DNA of 64,000 nt, taken from the NCBI GenBank assembly GCA_902769535.1, contig CACXPH010000006.1, positions 62,001 through 126,000 on the forward strand, read 5' to 3'. The notes below the pieces were generated by a model that made no database searches, was not told where the DNA came from, and was given only the letters and a program-made list of their open reading frames with translations. The position numbers and the translations under genes were made by a program. Shown here one piece after another: positions 7,466 to 16,347 of the stretch. Numbering within the stretch: the first letter of the stretch is position 1; every line of letters begins with the position of its first letter. The DNA comes from an uncultured Bacteroidales bacterium. Lineage in GTDB: Bacteria > Bacteroidota > Bacteroidia > Bacteroidales > Paludibacteraceae.

Positions 7466-8869
7466 ATGAAAGAGTTAGATCTTACCAAGTATGGCATTAC
7501 GGGCGCTACCGTAATCGCACACAACCCGTCCTATGAGTATCTGTTCGCAGAGGAGACCAAGCCCGAGTTGACCGGCTACGCTAAAGGTCAGAACACCGAG
7601 CTGAACGCCGTGAACGTCATGACCGGTATCTACACCGGCCGGTCGCCTAAGGACAAATACATCGTCATGGACGAGAACTCGAAGAACACCGTTTGGTGGA
7701 CTACCGAGGGTTACAAGAACGACAACCACCCGATGTCCGAGGACGTTTGGGCTAAGGTAAAAGAGATGGCTATCAAGGAGCTTTGCAACAAGAACCTCTA
7801 TGTTGTTGACGCTTTCTGCGGTGCGAACAAAGACACCCGCATGGCCGTTCGTTTCATCGTAGAGGTAGCATGGCAGGCACACTTCGTAAAGAACATGTTC
7901 ATCCAGCCCAGCGAGGAAGAACTGGCTAACTTCGAGCCGGACTTCGTTATCTACAACGCATCGTTGGCAAAAGTAGAGAACTACAAAGAGCTCGGTCTCA
8001 ACTCCGAGACTTGCGTTGCCTTCAACACCACCAGCCGCGAGCAAGTTATCCTCAACACCTGGTACGGCGGTGAGATGAAGAAAGGTATGTTCTCCATGAT
8101 GAACTACTACCTGCCGCTGAAGGGTATCGCTTCGATGCACTGCTCCGCCAACACCGACATGGAAGGCAAGAACACCGCTATCTTCTTTGGTCTGTCCGGT
8201 ACCGGTAAGACCACTCTGTCCACCGACCCGAAACGTCTGCTCATCGGTGACGACGAGCACGGATGGGATGACCAGGGTGTGTTCAACTTCGAAGGTGGTT
8301 GCTACGCAAAAGTTATCAACCTCGACAAAGAGAGCGAGCCGGACATCTACGCAGCTATCCGTCGTAACGCACTCCTTGAGAACGTTACCGTGGACGCTAA
8401 CGGCAAGATCGATTTTGCAGACAAGAGCGTAACCGAGAACACCCGTGTATCGTATCCTATCAACCACATCGAGAAGATCGTTCGCCCGATCAGTGCAGGT
8501 CCGGCTGCTAAGAACGTCATCTTCCTGAGTGCTGACGCCTTCGGCGTTCTGCCTCCTGTTTCGATCCTGACTCCGGAGCAGACGAAGTACTACTTCCTGA
8601 GCGGTTTCACCGCTAAGTTGGCAGGTACCGAGCGTGGTATCACCGAGCCGACTCCGACCTTCTCCGCTTGCTTCGGACAGGCCTTCCTGGAGTTGCACCC
8701 GACCAAATATGCTGAGGAACTCGTTAAACGCATGGAGAAATCCGGTGCCAAGGCTTACCTCGTTAACACCGGTTGGAACGGTACCGGCAAGCGTATCTCA
8801 ATCCGCGACACCCGTGGTATCATCGACGCCATCCTCGGTGGTGACATCCTCACCCTCTGCCGGGCGTAG
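7466..8869 (+). CDS. pckA: Phosphoenolpyruvate carboxykinase (ATP), frameshifted near the C-terminus
   Basis: 467 residues in frame. It converts oxaloacetate and ATP to PEP and CO2; in Bacteroidota it often runs toward oxaloacetate in fermentation to succinate. Visible motifs: [14 protein letters not shown] near the N-terminus, the phosphate loop GLSGTGKT at 242-249, [18 protein letters not shown], and [19 protein letters not shown]. After DAIL the frame runs into LTLCRA and stops, whereas the family continues for about 90 residues. The missing end is present just downstream in another frame (8857-9024). The gap relative to typical PckA is about 22 residues reduced to 20 bases, consistent with a deletion of roughly 46 bases. 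It could be a real mutation or an assembly error. Confidence 0.9.
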   Translation: MKELDLTKYGITGATVIAHNPSYEYLFAEETKPELTGYAKGQNTELNAVNVMTGIYTGRSPKDKYIVMDENSKNTVWWTTEGYKNDNHPMSEDVWAKVKEMAIKELCNKNLYVVDAFCGANKDTRMAVRFIVEVAWQAHFVKNMFIQPSEEELANFEPDFVIYNASLAKVENYKELGLNSETCVAFNTTSREQVILNTWYGGEMKKGMFSMMNYYLPLKGIASMHCSANTDMEGKNTAIFFGLSGTGKTTLSTDPKRLLIGDDEHGWDDQGVFNFEGGCYAKVINLDKESEPDIYAAIRRNALLENVTVDANGKIDFADKSVTENTRVSYPINHIEKIVRPISAGPAAKNVIFLSADAFGVLPPVSILTPEQTKYYFLSGFTAKLAGTERGITEPTPTFSACFGQAFLELHPTKYAEELVKRMEKSGAKAYLVNTGWNGTGKRISIRDTRGIIDAILGGDILTLCRA

Positions 8870-9024
8870 ATCCTGCTATCCTCGATCCGCGCGATACCTA
8901 CAAAGACGCTGCTGAGTGGGAAGTTAAGGCAAAAGACCTCGCTGCCCGCTTCATCAAGAACTTTGACAAGTACACCACCAACGAAGCAGGTAAGGCTCTC
9001 GTTGCTGCCGGCCCGCAACTCTAA
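8857..9024 (+). pseudogene. pckA: Displaced C-terminal part of pckA
   Basis: This frame starts within the end of the preceding CDS and reads [15 protein letters not shown], then [20 protein letters not shown] and a stop at 9022-9024. These are the standard final residues of ATP-dependent PEP carboxykinase. With the upstream part it accounts for nearly all of a normal-length enzyme apart from the ~15 deleted codons. Confidence 0.9.
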
Positions 9025-9056
9025 TAGAGCGTATCCGCCTACATGGCGTGATTCCC

Positions 9057-9090
9057 AAACGGCACATGCACCCGCGTGTGCCGTTTTCTT
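9057..9090 (+). terminator. Rho-independent terminator after pckA
   Basis: AAACGGCACA (9057-9066) pairs with TGTGCCGTTT (9077-9086), followed by a T-rich run. Confidence 0.85.
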
Positions 9091-9188
9091 TGTCGCTTTT
9101 TTTCTGTCTTTAGTTGTATTTCAAACACCATTATTCGTAAATAGAGGAATACAAGGGGATTACATATTGCTTTTTTCAAACACTTTTT

Positions 9189-9220
9189 CTTGCGTATGTC
9201 CGCAAAAAGCAGTAATTTTG
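9189..9220 (+). promoter_or_regulatory. Promoter for the lipoprotein-regulator operon
   Basis: CTTG at 9189-9192, 20-base spacer ending AAAAAGCAG, TAATTTTG at 9213-9220. It belongs to the AGCAG subgroup of promoters in this window. Confidence 0.75.
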
Positions 9221-9247
9221 CACCGTCGAATGAAAAGGAATAAAAGT

Positions 9248-10105
9248 ATGAAGACGAAACTGATTATTTTAGCGTTAGTGGCAATGGCATCGGTAATTAT
9301 GACAGGTTGTGAGACAGAAGAACCGCTTGAGCCGAGGCATGACGCACTTCCGAAAATATCGGAAGATATATTAGGCTTGTCACCCAAGCAGGCGGAGAAA
9401 ATCCTGAAGGCTAATGGATTTATCGAATCAGATGAGGCACATGCACCTAAATATAGTTCGCACCTGGCTACCTATTCCCTTAATCCGGATAGAGTCTATT
9501 CTAATATAAAGTATTACGTGCGCGGACAGAAGAATGCGCCGGAAAGAGACTACGACTACGACGAATGGATAACGGTCGGTTTCAGAGACAATACTTTGCA
9601 TGCGTTCCGAAGCATGCTGTTTCCGAATACGACGACACAAGGCTTGGATGAATTCCGCACATGGTCAGATTTTGCATGGAATACCGCCTGTTCAAATCCG
9701 TATTTTTGGAGTGCCTATTTATATTATGCTTCGGGAGATTCGAGAAATATATCTTTCGCTGTTGACTCGATATATCATCATAATAAAGGCAGTCGGGCGG
9801 AATATGAGGAGGCCAAGGCAGAAATGACAGATGATCTTGTAGAAGTGTTTGATGATTATCTCCGGTACGAAAAGCCAAGGGCAGTTTCGGTATCATTTCA
9901 GCGGTATAATGGACAGTTGTATTTAAGGTATGATGCCGAATATACGGCAACCTGTTTTTGGGGACCTGATCTGGACGGAGGCGATGGTCCCGGCTCCTCA
10001 ACGGTAGAACCTACTGACCCGAACCAGAACCCGTCTCTGAATTTATGGTGTCCACATAAAGCATACCAAAGAACGAAGATGTCGTTTGACAGAGAATTGA
10101 GGTGA
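9248..10105 (+). CDS. Lipoprotein of unknown function (285 aa)
   Basis: The ATG at 9248 opens a lipoprotein signal (MKTKLIILALVAMASVIMTGC); a second in-frame ATG at 9230 is also downstream of the promoter. The mature part has no family I recognise; it holds a helix-rich SPKQAEKILKANGF segment and then beta-rich sequence. Near the C-terminus is PGSSTVEPTDPNQ, also present in the secreted protein at 11343-11885, where it precedes a sorting-like tail; here it is followed instead by a short basic end. Its stop shares a base with the ATG of the next gene. Confidence 0.7.
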   Translation: MKTKLIILALVAMASVIMTGCETEEPLEPRHDALPKISEDILGLSPKQAEKILKANGFIESDEAHAPKYSSHLATYSLNPDRVYSNIKYYVRGQKNAPERDYDYDEWITVGFRDNTLHAFRSMLFPNTTTQGLDEFRTWSDFAWNTACSNPYFWSAYLYYASGDSRNISFAVDSIYHHNKGSRAEYEEAKAEMTDDLVEVFDDYLRYEKPRAVSVSFQRYNGQLYLRYDAEYTATCFWGPDLDGGDGPGSSTVEPTDPNQNPSLNLWCPHKAYQRTKMSFDRELR

Positions 10106-11346
10106 TGAAAAACGCGCCGTGCATATTCGTTGTGGTTTTCTTATGCGCTATGGCGATAGGCTGTTCGCGCCTACAGACAGATGCAAAAGCCTTGTATGAA
10201 CAAGGCAAGTCGTTGCGTGCGGAGGGAAAGCAGGTGGAGGCGATGCAATGTTTCATAGATGCAGCGCATAGCGGTACTATGGACAAGGCATTGTTGGGAC
10301 GAGTCTGGTCGAATATGGCGAACATGTGCAGGCAGGCTAACAATCACCGGATGGCCTATGACGTCTATACCCTTTCTGCAGGGCATTTTGTCGCTGCCGC
10401 AGACACGCTTGCATACGCCTATGCGCTCAATAACATGGCGTGGGAACAGGCTGTCATGACGCACAAGGATTCCGCCTTGGCGCTCGTTGAGCAGGCGGTT
10501 TCGGTCTATCCTCGCGAACCTTTGCTCGAAAAAGTGCGGGAGAGCCGGGCGGCAGCCTGTCTCTTCGCCAAGGAATATGACTCGGTGCTGGTTCATACTG
10601 TGCCACCCGCGAACGACTACCTTCTCACCTTGCGTGCGCAGGCATATTCCTATTTACAGATGGACGATTCGGCTACTTATTACGCCCGACTACTCCTGCC
10701 GCGAACCGCCAACCTCTTTGCGCTGGATGACCTGTATTATATCTTGACGCACAACGACTCGACGGCAGGTAAGGACTCCCTACGTGTACTCGCTTCCGAA
10801 CGTGCCGACGTACAGAAAGCCATCGAGGCGCGCCATGGGCAACTGATGCAAGCCGTGCAACTTCTGCAGCAGGATTTGGAGCACAGACAGAACCCGTTGC
10901 GCTATCTGTGGGGACTGCTCCTCATGTTCGTGATAGCAGTTCTTGGCATATGGGCATGGCGGATTAACCATAACCGCAGTCTCTTACATTCTGAACGCTC
11001 CGACTACCAGCAAATGCGTCGGAAAGTACTGGCACAGAATATACAATTCCTACGCACTGCCAAAGATTTGCGGCAGGAACTGGTGTGGGATGAGTACAGG
11101 GAAGTATGCCGCCGTACGGACAAACTCTTCCACGGTTTGGCAACGACCTTGCAGGCGCAAGGACTGAACGAACAGGACATCCGTCTTTGTGTCCTTGTCC
11201 TTGCTGGCATGAGCCACAAACAGATAGCCGAAATGCTCAACTGCTCCACCAAGAGTATCGGCAAACTCAAGGACATCACAGCTCACAAACTCGGTGTCTC
11301 CGGCGGACAGTTACAGGACAAATTGGAAAAAACAGCAATACTATGA
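10105..11346 (+). CDS. TPR-type membrane protein with C-terminal LuxR-like HTH (signal transducer)
   Basis: 413 residues from the ATG at 10105 (an upstream GTG at 10102 is less likely). Order of parts: a signal or lipoprotein segment (AMAIGC), tetratricopeptide-like helices to about residue 240, a transmembrane helix near residues 270-285 (LWGLLLMFVIAVLGIWAW), a coiled region, and a helix-turn-helix with LNEQDIRLCVLVLAGMSHK then IAEMLNCSTKSIGKLK. This resembles Bacteroidales proteins that join outer TPR sensing to an inner DNA-binding domain. The stop overlaps the next start by ATGA, and the neighbours are exported proteins, so it may control this operon. Target DNA is unknown. Confidence 0.75.
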   Translation: MKNAPCIFVVVFLCAMAIGCSRLQTDAKALYEQGKSLRAEGKQVEAMQCFIDAAHSGTMDKALLGRVWSNMANMCRQANNHRMAYDVYTLSAGHFVAAADTLAYAYALNNMAWEQAVMTHKDSALALVEQAVSVYPREPLLEKVRESRAAACLFAKEYDSVLVHTVPPANDYLLTLRAQAYSYLQMDDSATYYARLLLPRTANLFALDDLYYILTHNDSTAGKDSLRVLASERADVQKAIEARHGQLMQAVQLLQQDLEHRQNPLRYLWGLLLMFVIAVLGIWAWRINHNRSLLHSERSDYQQMRRKVLAQNIQFLRTAKDLRQELVWDEYREVCRRTDKLFHGLATTLQAQGLNEQDIRLCVLVLAGMSHKQIAEMLNCSTKSIGKLKDITAHKLGVSGGQLQDKLEKTAIL

Positions 11347-11885
11347 AAAATGTAATTAATCGTGCCATTATGGCTAAGAAAAAGTTTATTTTTACGTTGA
11401 TGCTTGCGATAGCAGGCAGCATTAGTGTAATGAGTGAAACGACTATCAGTGAGCGATGGTGTATACCGCCGTATAGAACGCTTACCGAACCATATATTAT
11501 GACGAGCGGAATACTCCAAGAAGCAGCATTTCCCTGTGAGGCTGACGACATAGATTGTCCCGATTGTCTTACAATCGTGCTAGAAACAAGTGCGAAGACG
11601 CTCTATCTGGTGAGTGACAACACGGAAATTATTGAGGCCTTGGATAATGCTCCTATCGGCTCACAGGCTACTATAGCCGGAATTCCTTTTACACACGGAA
11701 GTTATTCGTATGTAGATGTTTCCCGCATTCAATATAGTAACCCCCAGAATTCGGGTGATGACCCCGGTTCCTCAACGGTCGAACCGACAGACCCGAATCA
11801 AGCAATTATAGTCCTTCAAGACGGGCGAGTGGTGATTAAAAAGGGCGACAAGACCTATACCCTCACCGGCGAAGAGGTAAAATAG
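11343..11885 (+). CDS. Secreted protein with T9SS-like C-terminal tail (180 aa)
   Basis: It starts within the stop of the HTH gene (ATGA overlap). An N-terminal signal segment (KKFIFTLMLAIAGSISVMS) is followed by a Cys-containing domain with ETSAKTLYLVSDN, a linker PGSSTVEPTDPNQ shared with the lipoprotein two genes upstream, and an end VLQDGRVVIKKGDKTYTLTG. That ending resembles the short sorting tails of T9SS cargo in Bacteroidales, which would place the protein on the cell surface. Function unknown. A later ATG at 11370 is a possible alternative start. Confidence 0.65.
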   Translation: MKNVINRAIMAKKKFIFTLMLAIAGSISVMSETTISERWCIPPYRTLTEPYIMTSGILQEAAFPCEADDIDCPDCLTIVLETSAKTLYLVSDNTEIIEALDNAPIGSQATIAGIPFTHGSYSYVDVSRIQYSNPQNSGDDPGSSTVEPTDPNQAIIVLQDGRVVIKKGDKTYTLTGEEVK

Positions 11886-11920
11886 GTTTTGTCTATTTCT
11901 TAACAAAAACTCGGCATATA

Positions 11921-11952
11921 TTTGCATATGTCGATTTTTTGTTGTACCTTTG
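11921..11952 (+). promoter_or_regulatory. Promoter for the gene at 12085
   Basis: TTTG at 11921-11924, 20-base spacer ending TTTTTTGTTG, TACCTTTG at 11945-11952. The leader to 12085 is about 130 bases and contains an 11-bp repeat array. Confidence 0.8.
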
Positions 11953-12027
11953 CACTCGCAATCGTATCCAGCCGTAAAATCCTTGGCAACACCTGTAAAA
12001 ACAGGGCTTGCAATGGAGGTGTATTGG

Positions 12028-12068
12028 GTGATTATTGCGTGATTATTGGGTGATTATTGCGTGATTCG
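12028..12068 (+). repeat. 11-bp tandem array in the leader of the gene at 12085
   Basis: Units GTGATTATTGC, GTGATTATTGG, GTGATTATTGC, then GTGATTCG. It ends 16 bases before the ATG. A second 11-bp array with a different word is at 63317-63360. Confidence 0.75.
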
Positions 12069-12084
12069 ATAAATGATCTGAACT

Positions 12085-12525
12085 ATGGCAAGAGAAAAAC
12101 TATCATCTATCGCGGAAGAACTGCATGGCGCAACCTCGCCGGGTTCTATCCATCGTGTGAAGCGTTTTAGAGATGCAAATGGCCGTATTATTGGCGTCGG
12201 AGTGCAAGAACACTACGAAATCAAGCATCCGCGTAACTACAAGCGCAAACCCGCTTTAGGAGAGGAAAAAGCGAACCAGGACCTCTTCAAACAGGCTTCT
12301 ATCATCATGGATAAGGCGCTTAGCGACCCCAAACAATATGAATATTGGCAAAAACGCTTCGAAGCACAACTATATGTGACTCGTGGCGGCAAGGCCGACC
12401 CGTTTGCTGCCTACGACAAACGTAGAGGGACCAAGAAACGCTACGTTCGTTTTGATGCCTTTGTACGCACGATGATCATGCAAGAACTGAAAGCGAAAAA
12501 ATCAGGCATCCGTTTGGGTGCCTGA
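12085..12525 (+). CDS. Conserved-looking basic protein of unknown function (146 aa)
   Basis: A soluble, Lys/Arg-rich protein with no signal peptide. Residues 35-60 (IIGVGVQEHYEIKHPRNYKR) and the end (KRYVRFDAFVRTMIMQELK) recall a hypothetical family common in Prevotella-like genomes, with a mid-protein helical part (NQDLFKQASIIMDKAL). The basic charge would suit nucleic-acid or ribosome contact, but that is speculation. Its last codons are part of a terminator hairpin. Confidence 0.7.
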   Translation: MAREKLSSIAEELHGATSPGSIHRVKRFRDANGRIIGVGVQEHYEIKHPRNYKRKPALGEEKANQDLFKQASIIMDKALSDPKQYEYWQKRFEAQLYVTRGGKADPFAAYDKRRGTKKRYVRFDAFVRTMIMQELKAKKSGIRLGA

Positions 12526-12529
12526 TTTT
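12498..12529. terminator. Bidirectional terminator overlapping a stop codon
   Basis: AAAATCAGGCA (12498-12508) pairs perfectly with TGCCTGATTTT (12519-12529). A- and T-runs on both sides let it serve both convergent genes. The stop codon TGA (12523-12525) is inside the right arm. Confidence 0.85.
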
Positions 12530-12549
12530 ATTGTGGACAAATGAAGGGA

Positions 12550-13086
12550 TTATTCCGCGTCGTAATTCTCCATCGACTTGTCTATTCTGTTCACCATGGT
12601 TTGAATGACATTCTTGCCGGTGAGAATCATCATGGCGCAGACGATACCGGGCAGCACAATCATGTAATTGGGATAGAGCGTGGTGTAGTGCAGATCCGCC
12701 AGATGTAGTGCATAATAGACGACGAGTATGTAATAACAACCGGATATTACTGCCGTCAGGTAGGAAATCGTTATGCGTACCGGATTACTAAAGAAGCACA
12801 AAAGGCATAGGATACAACCCCACAACATGGCTTTGTTGCAATAATAAAGACCTTTTACGGGGGAAGTAGCCGTAATCTCCGCAGCCCCGGTTTTCAGATC
12901 TGTTTGGGTTACATAGAAATAACGCTGATCCATAGAGAAACTACGGACATAAATTATACCCTTGTCGTCCTGGAAATTGAACACAGGATGTGTGAAAAGT
13001 AAGAGAGATGCCACGATTCCGATTAGCATGTACGCCCAACGGCGATACATAAAGCTTAACTCTCCATTATCAAGTAACTGACTCAT
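12550..13086 (-). CDS. Four-helix integral membrane protein, DUF4293-like (178 aa)
   Basis: The start at 13086 is set by the promoter just upstream. Four hydrophobic segments can be seen (AYMLIGIVASLLLF, AMLWGCILCLLCFF, ITISYLTAVISGCYYILVVYY, YMIVLPGIVCAMMIL), with a non-membrane loop after the first and a charged C-terminal tail ending MENYDAE. The layout resembles the Bacteroidota DUF4293 family, whose role is unknown. The family call is tentative. Confidence 0.6.
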   Translation of the reverse strand: MSQLLDNGELSFMYRRWAYMLIGIVASLLLFTHPVFNFQDDKGIIYVRSFSMDQRYFYVTQTDLKTGAAEITATSPVKGLYYCNKAMLWGCILCLLCFFSNPVRITISYLTAVISGCYYILVVYYALHLADLHYTTLYPNYMIVLPGIVCAMMILTGKNVIQTMVNRIDKSMENYDAE

Positions 13087-13106
13087 AATTATATCAAAAT
13101 TTGCTG

Positions 13107-13138
13107 CAAAAGTACAACAAAAATTGCGAAGTAGCAAA
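13107..13138 (-). promoter_or_regulatory. Promoter for the membrane protein at 12550-13086
   Basis: Minus strand TTTG (13135-13138), 20-base spacer, TACTTTTG (13107-13114). Confidence 0.8.
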
Positions 13139-13153
13139 TTTTTCGCTTTTTTT

Positions 13154-13185
13154 CTTGCGCATTTCAATTATTTTTTGTAATTTTG
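13154..13185 (+). promoter_or_regulatory. Promoter for secDF
   Basis: CTTG at 13154-13157, 20-base spacer, TAATTTTG at 13178-13185. Confidence 0.8.
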
Positions 13186-13200
13186 CGCACTTTTTGTGTG

Positions 13201-13233
13201 TCGTGCGCAGGTATACGTGCTGTATACACACGA
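13201..13233 (+). promoter_or_regulatory. Hairpin in the secDF leader
   Basis: TCGTG (13201-13205) and GTATAC (13211-13216) pair with GTATAC (13222-13227) and CACGA (13229-13233) around a five-base loop, with a five-base bulge on one side. It falls in the predicted 5' untranslated leader, about 40 bases before the ATG. Some bacteria control secretion-translocase genes through leader structures; whether this one does is not known. Confidence 0.35.
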
Positions 13234-13275
13234 AAAACAATGCATATATAATTAAAAATAAATACACAATCAATT

Positions 13276-16200
13276 ATGCAAAACAAAGGACTTGTTAGAA
13301 TTTTGGCGGTGTGCCTTGCATTGGTATGCGCCTTCTACCTGTCGTTCTCTCTGGTGACCAGTCATTATGACAAGGCAGCCAAGGAATATGCGGCAGGCGA
13401 TGCAGCTAAAGAGTATCAGTATCTGGACTCGATTGCTGCCAAGAAAGTTTGGTTTGGTTACACGCTCAAAGAGTGCCGTGAGAAAGAGATCAACCTTGGT
13501 CTTGACCTCAAGGGCGGTATGAACGTGACCATGGAAGTATCTGTTCCGGACATCCTCGATGCACTGAGCGGACACAACGAGACTCCGAACTACAAAGAGG
13601 CTTTGGCACTCGCTAAACAAAAACAGAAATCGAGTGGTGCAGATTTCGTGACGCTCTTCATTGAGTCGTATCGCGAGATAGATCCGGAAGGCCAGTTGGC
13701 TTCGATCTTCTCCACCTTCGAATTGAAAGACAAAGTGACGCTGAACTCCACGAATGCAGAGGTAGAGAAAGTGATCCGTGAGGAAGTTGACGGTGCTATC
13801 CAGAACTCGTTCAACGTGCTCCGTACCCGTATTGACCGCTTCGGTGTTGTTCAACCGAACATCCAGAAACTCGCTCAGCCGGGTCGTATCCTCATCGAGC
13901 TCCCGGGTATCAAAGAGCCGGAGCGTGTTCGTAAACTGCTCCAAGGTTCGGCTAACCTCGAGTTCTGGGAGACTTACGAGGCTTCCGAACTGCTGCCAAT
14001 GCTCGCGCAGATCAACCGTGAGTTCGCTGCTTCCGCTCCGCAAGAGGCTGAAGAGGCTCAGGCAGAAGAGGCTCAGGCAGAAGAGGCTCCGAAGGCAGAG
14101 AGCGATGATCTCGCTGACCTTGTAGAGAATATCGACGCTGACTCGGTAGCTGCTGAGGCTGATCAGGCTGCCCAGATCGCCGAGTACAAGAAGAACAACC
14201 CGCTCTTCGCTGTTCTCAATCCGTCCATCAACCAAGCAGGTCAGGCTTACCGAGGACCGGTGGTGGGTACTGTTCATTATGTAGATACCGCGAAGGTAAG
14301 CGCTATGCTCAACTCGCAGATCGCCAAGGCTGTTCTGCCGCGTGACGTTCGTTTCTACTGGACAGTTAAATCCATCGACGAGGCCAACGCTTATTACCAA
14401 CTCGTAGCCCTCAAGGCTCAGCGTGACGGTCGTGCATCCCTCGAGGGTGACGTGATCACCGACGCACGTGCGGACTTCTCGCAAGTCAGCGCTTATGCGA
14501 ACGTTTCGATGTCCATGAACGCAGAGGGTGCTAAGACCTGGCAGCGTATCACCAAGGATAACATCGGTAAGTCCGTAGCTATCGTATTGGACGGTTTCGT
14601 TTATTCGTTCCCGACCGTACAGAATGAGATCGCAGGCGGTAACAGCCAGATCACCGGTAACTTCACCGTAGAAGAGGCAAAAGACTTGGCTAACACCCTG
14701 AAGTCCGGTAAGATGCCGGCTCCGGCTCGTATCATCGAGGAGAGTGTGGTTGGTCCGTCGCTGGGTCGTGAGGCTATTCAATCAGGTCTCTGGTCCTTCG
14801 CGCTGGGCTTCATCCTCATCCTCATCTACATGATCTTCTACTATGGTTGGATCCCGGGTCTGATTGCCGATGCAGCACTCGTTTGCAACGTTTTCCTGCT
14901 GGTTGGTATCCTCGCTTCGTTCAGCGCTGTGCTGACCCTGCCTGGTATCGCAGGTATCGTCCTGACGATGGGTATGGCTGTCGATGCGAACGTGCTGATC
15001 TACGAGCGTATCCGTGAGGAGCTCAAGGCTGGCAAGGGTATGCGTAAGGCTATTGAGGACGGTTTCAAGGGTGCCATCAGCGCCATCGTCGATGCGAACG
15101 TTACTTCGTTCCTGACGGGTGCTATCTTGGCTATCTTCGGTACCGGTCCGATCAAGGGCTTCGCTGTTACTTACATGATCGGTATTGTTTCTTCGTTCCT
15201 GACAGCTGTGTTCATCACTCGTCTGTTGCTCGAAGACTATGCTAAACGTGAGGACGCTAAGGAGCTCAGCTTCACCACTCGTCTGATGAAGAACTTCCTC
15301 CAGGATATCCACTTCGACTTCGTGGCTGCTCGCAAGTGGGCGTACTACCTGTCCGGCGCACTGGTGATCTTCGCTATCCTCGGTCTCGAGCCGCATATCT
15401 TCGGTAAACTGAACCTCGGTATCGACTTCTCCGGTGGACGTAACTATGTTGTTCGTTTCGACCAAAATATCAAGACGGACGCCGTAGCTGCCAGCATTGA
15501 GGATGTCCTCAAAGCTAACAACGAGGACGGTGAGACCTTTGCGGTCAATGTGATTACCTATGGTAACGATGCGAATCAGGTTCGTATCTCCACCAACTAT
15601 CGTATCCACGAAGAGACCGCTGAGGCTGACGAGCAGATCGAGGGTCTGTTGTACGAAGGATGCAAGCCGTTCCTTGGCGAGGACATCACCTTCGATGACT
15701 TCCGTTCGACTGACTCGAATGCCGAAGTAGGTATCATGTCGAGCCAGAAAGTAGGTCCGGCGATCGCAGACGATATCAAGACGAGTGCCGTTTGGGCTAT
15801 CTTTGCTGCTCTCGTGGTGATCTTCCTCTATATCCTCCTGCGTTTCCGCAACTTCGCTTACTCGGTAGGTGCATTGACCGCTTTGGCGCACGATACCGTG
15901 ATCATCCTCGGTCTGTACGCTATCCTGTGGAAGATCATGCCTTTCTCTATGGAGATCGACCAGGCCTTCATCGCTGCTATCCTGACCGTTATCGGTTATT
16001 CCATCAACGATACCGTGGTCATCTTCGACCGTGTACGTGAATACAACGGACTCTATCCGAAGCGTGACAAGAATGTGAACATCAACGACGCGTTGAACAA
16101 CACGCTCAGCCGTACGTTCTCGACGTCTATGTCAACGTTCGTGGTATTGCTCGCCATCTTCGTATTCGGTGGTGAGACCATCCGTGGTTTCGTGTTCGCA

Positions 16201-16320
16201 CTCCTTATGGGTGTTATCGTCGGAACCTATTCGTCTCTGTTCATCGCTTCGCCGATCGCTTACGATATCCAACGTGCACAGGCGAAACGTGCTGAGAAGA
16301 AAGCTGCGCTCAAAAAATAA
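13276..16320 (+). CDS. secDF: Protein translocase subunit SecDF (fused)
   Basis: 1014 residues, the usual size of fused SecDF in Bacteroidota. It uses the proton gradient to complete Sec-dependent export across the inner membrane. The SecD half has a first membrane helix, GLDLKGGMNVTMEV, a large periplasmic region with VLRTRIDRFGVVQPNIQ, and a helix bundle with GMAVDANVLIYERIREE; the SecF half has GIDFSGGRNYVVRF and GYSINDTVVIFDRVRE. A Glu/Ala repeat (AEEAQAEEAQAEEAP) near residue 260 lengthens the periplasmic part. Codon use is strongly biased to one codon per residue, as in highly expressed genes. clpX follows 27 bases later. Confidence 0.95.
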   Translation: MQNKGLVRILAVCLALVCAFYLSFSLVTSHYDKAAKEYAAGDAAKEYQYLDSIAAKKVWFGYTLKECREKEINLGLDLKGGMNVTMEVSVPDILDALSGHNETPNYKEALALAKQKQKSSGADFVTLFIESYREIDPEGQLASIFSTFELKDKVTLNSTNAEVEKVIREEVDGAIQNSFNVLRTRIDRFGVVQPNIQKLAQPGRILIELPGIKEPERVRKLLQGSANLEFWETYEASELLPMLAQINREFAASAPQEAEEAQAEEAQAEEAPKAESDDLADLVENIDADSVAAEADQAAQIAEYKKNNPLFAVLNPSINQAGQAYRGPVVGTVHYVDTAKVSAMLNSQIAKAVLPRDVRFYWTVKSIDEANAYYQLVALKAQRDGRASLEGDVITDARADFSQVSAYANVSMSMNAEGAKTWQRITKDNIGKSVAIVLDGFVYSFPTVQNEIAGGNSQITGNFTVEEAKDLANTLKSGKMPAPARIIEESVVGPSLGREAIQSGLWSFALGFILILIYMIFYYGWIPGLIADAALVCNVFLLVGILASFSAVLTLPGIAGIVLTMGMAVDANVLIYERIREELKAGKGMRKAIEDGFKGAISAIVDANVTSFLTGAILAIFGTGPIKGFAVTYMIGIVSSFLTAVFITRLLLEDYAKREDAKELSFTTRLMKNFLQDIHFDFVAARKWAYYLSGALVIFAILGLEPHIFGKLNLGIDFSGGRNYVVRFDQNIKTDAVAASIEDVLKANNEDGETFAVNVITYGNDANQVRISTNYRIHEETAEADEQIEGLLYEGCKPFLGEDITFDDFRSTDSNAEVGIMSSQKVGPAIADDIKTSAVWAIFAALVVIFLYILLRFRNFAYSVGALTALAHDTVIILGLYAILWKIMPFSMEIDQAFIAAILTVIGYSINDTVVIFDRVREYNGLYPKRDKNVNINDALNNTLSRTFSTSMSTFVVLLAIFVFGGETIRGFVFALLMGVIVGTYSSLFIASPIAYDIQRAQAKRAEKKAALKK

Positions 16321-16347
16321 TTCTTCGTATAAAGAAGATTATACGTA

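Noticed and set aside
7475..8698. A 407-codon open frame on the minus strand opposite pckA
   Set aside because: It is antisense to clear PEP carboxykinase motifs and arises from strong codon bias that avoids stops on the other strand; no promoter or signal is present.
8963..9247. A longer start for the lipoprotein at 9248
   Set aside because: The longer frame would include the pckA terminator and the promoter at 9189-9220 and would bury the lipoprotein signal.
14041..14098. The 15-base GAAGAGGCTCAGGCA-type repeat in secDF as a member of the array family
   Set aside because: Its period is a multiple of three and encodes an ordinary Glu/Ala-rich linker, which simple slippage under coding selection explains.
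13270..14781. A 503-codon minus-strand frame opposite secDF
   Set aside because: Shadow of a highly biased gene; the plus strand encodes conserved SecD motifs throughout.
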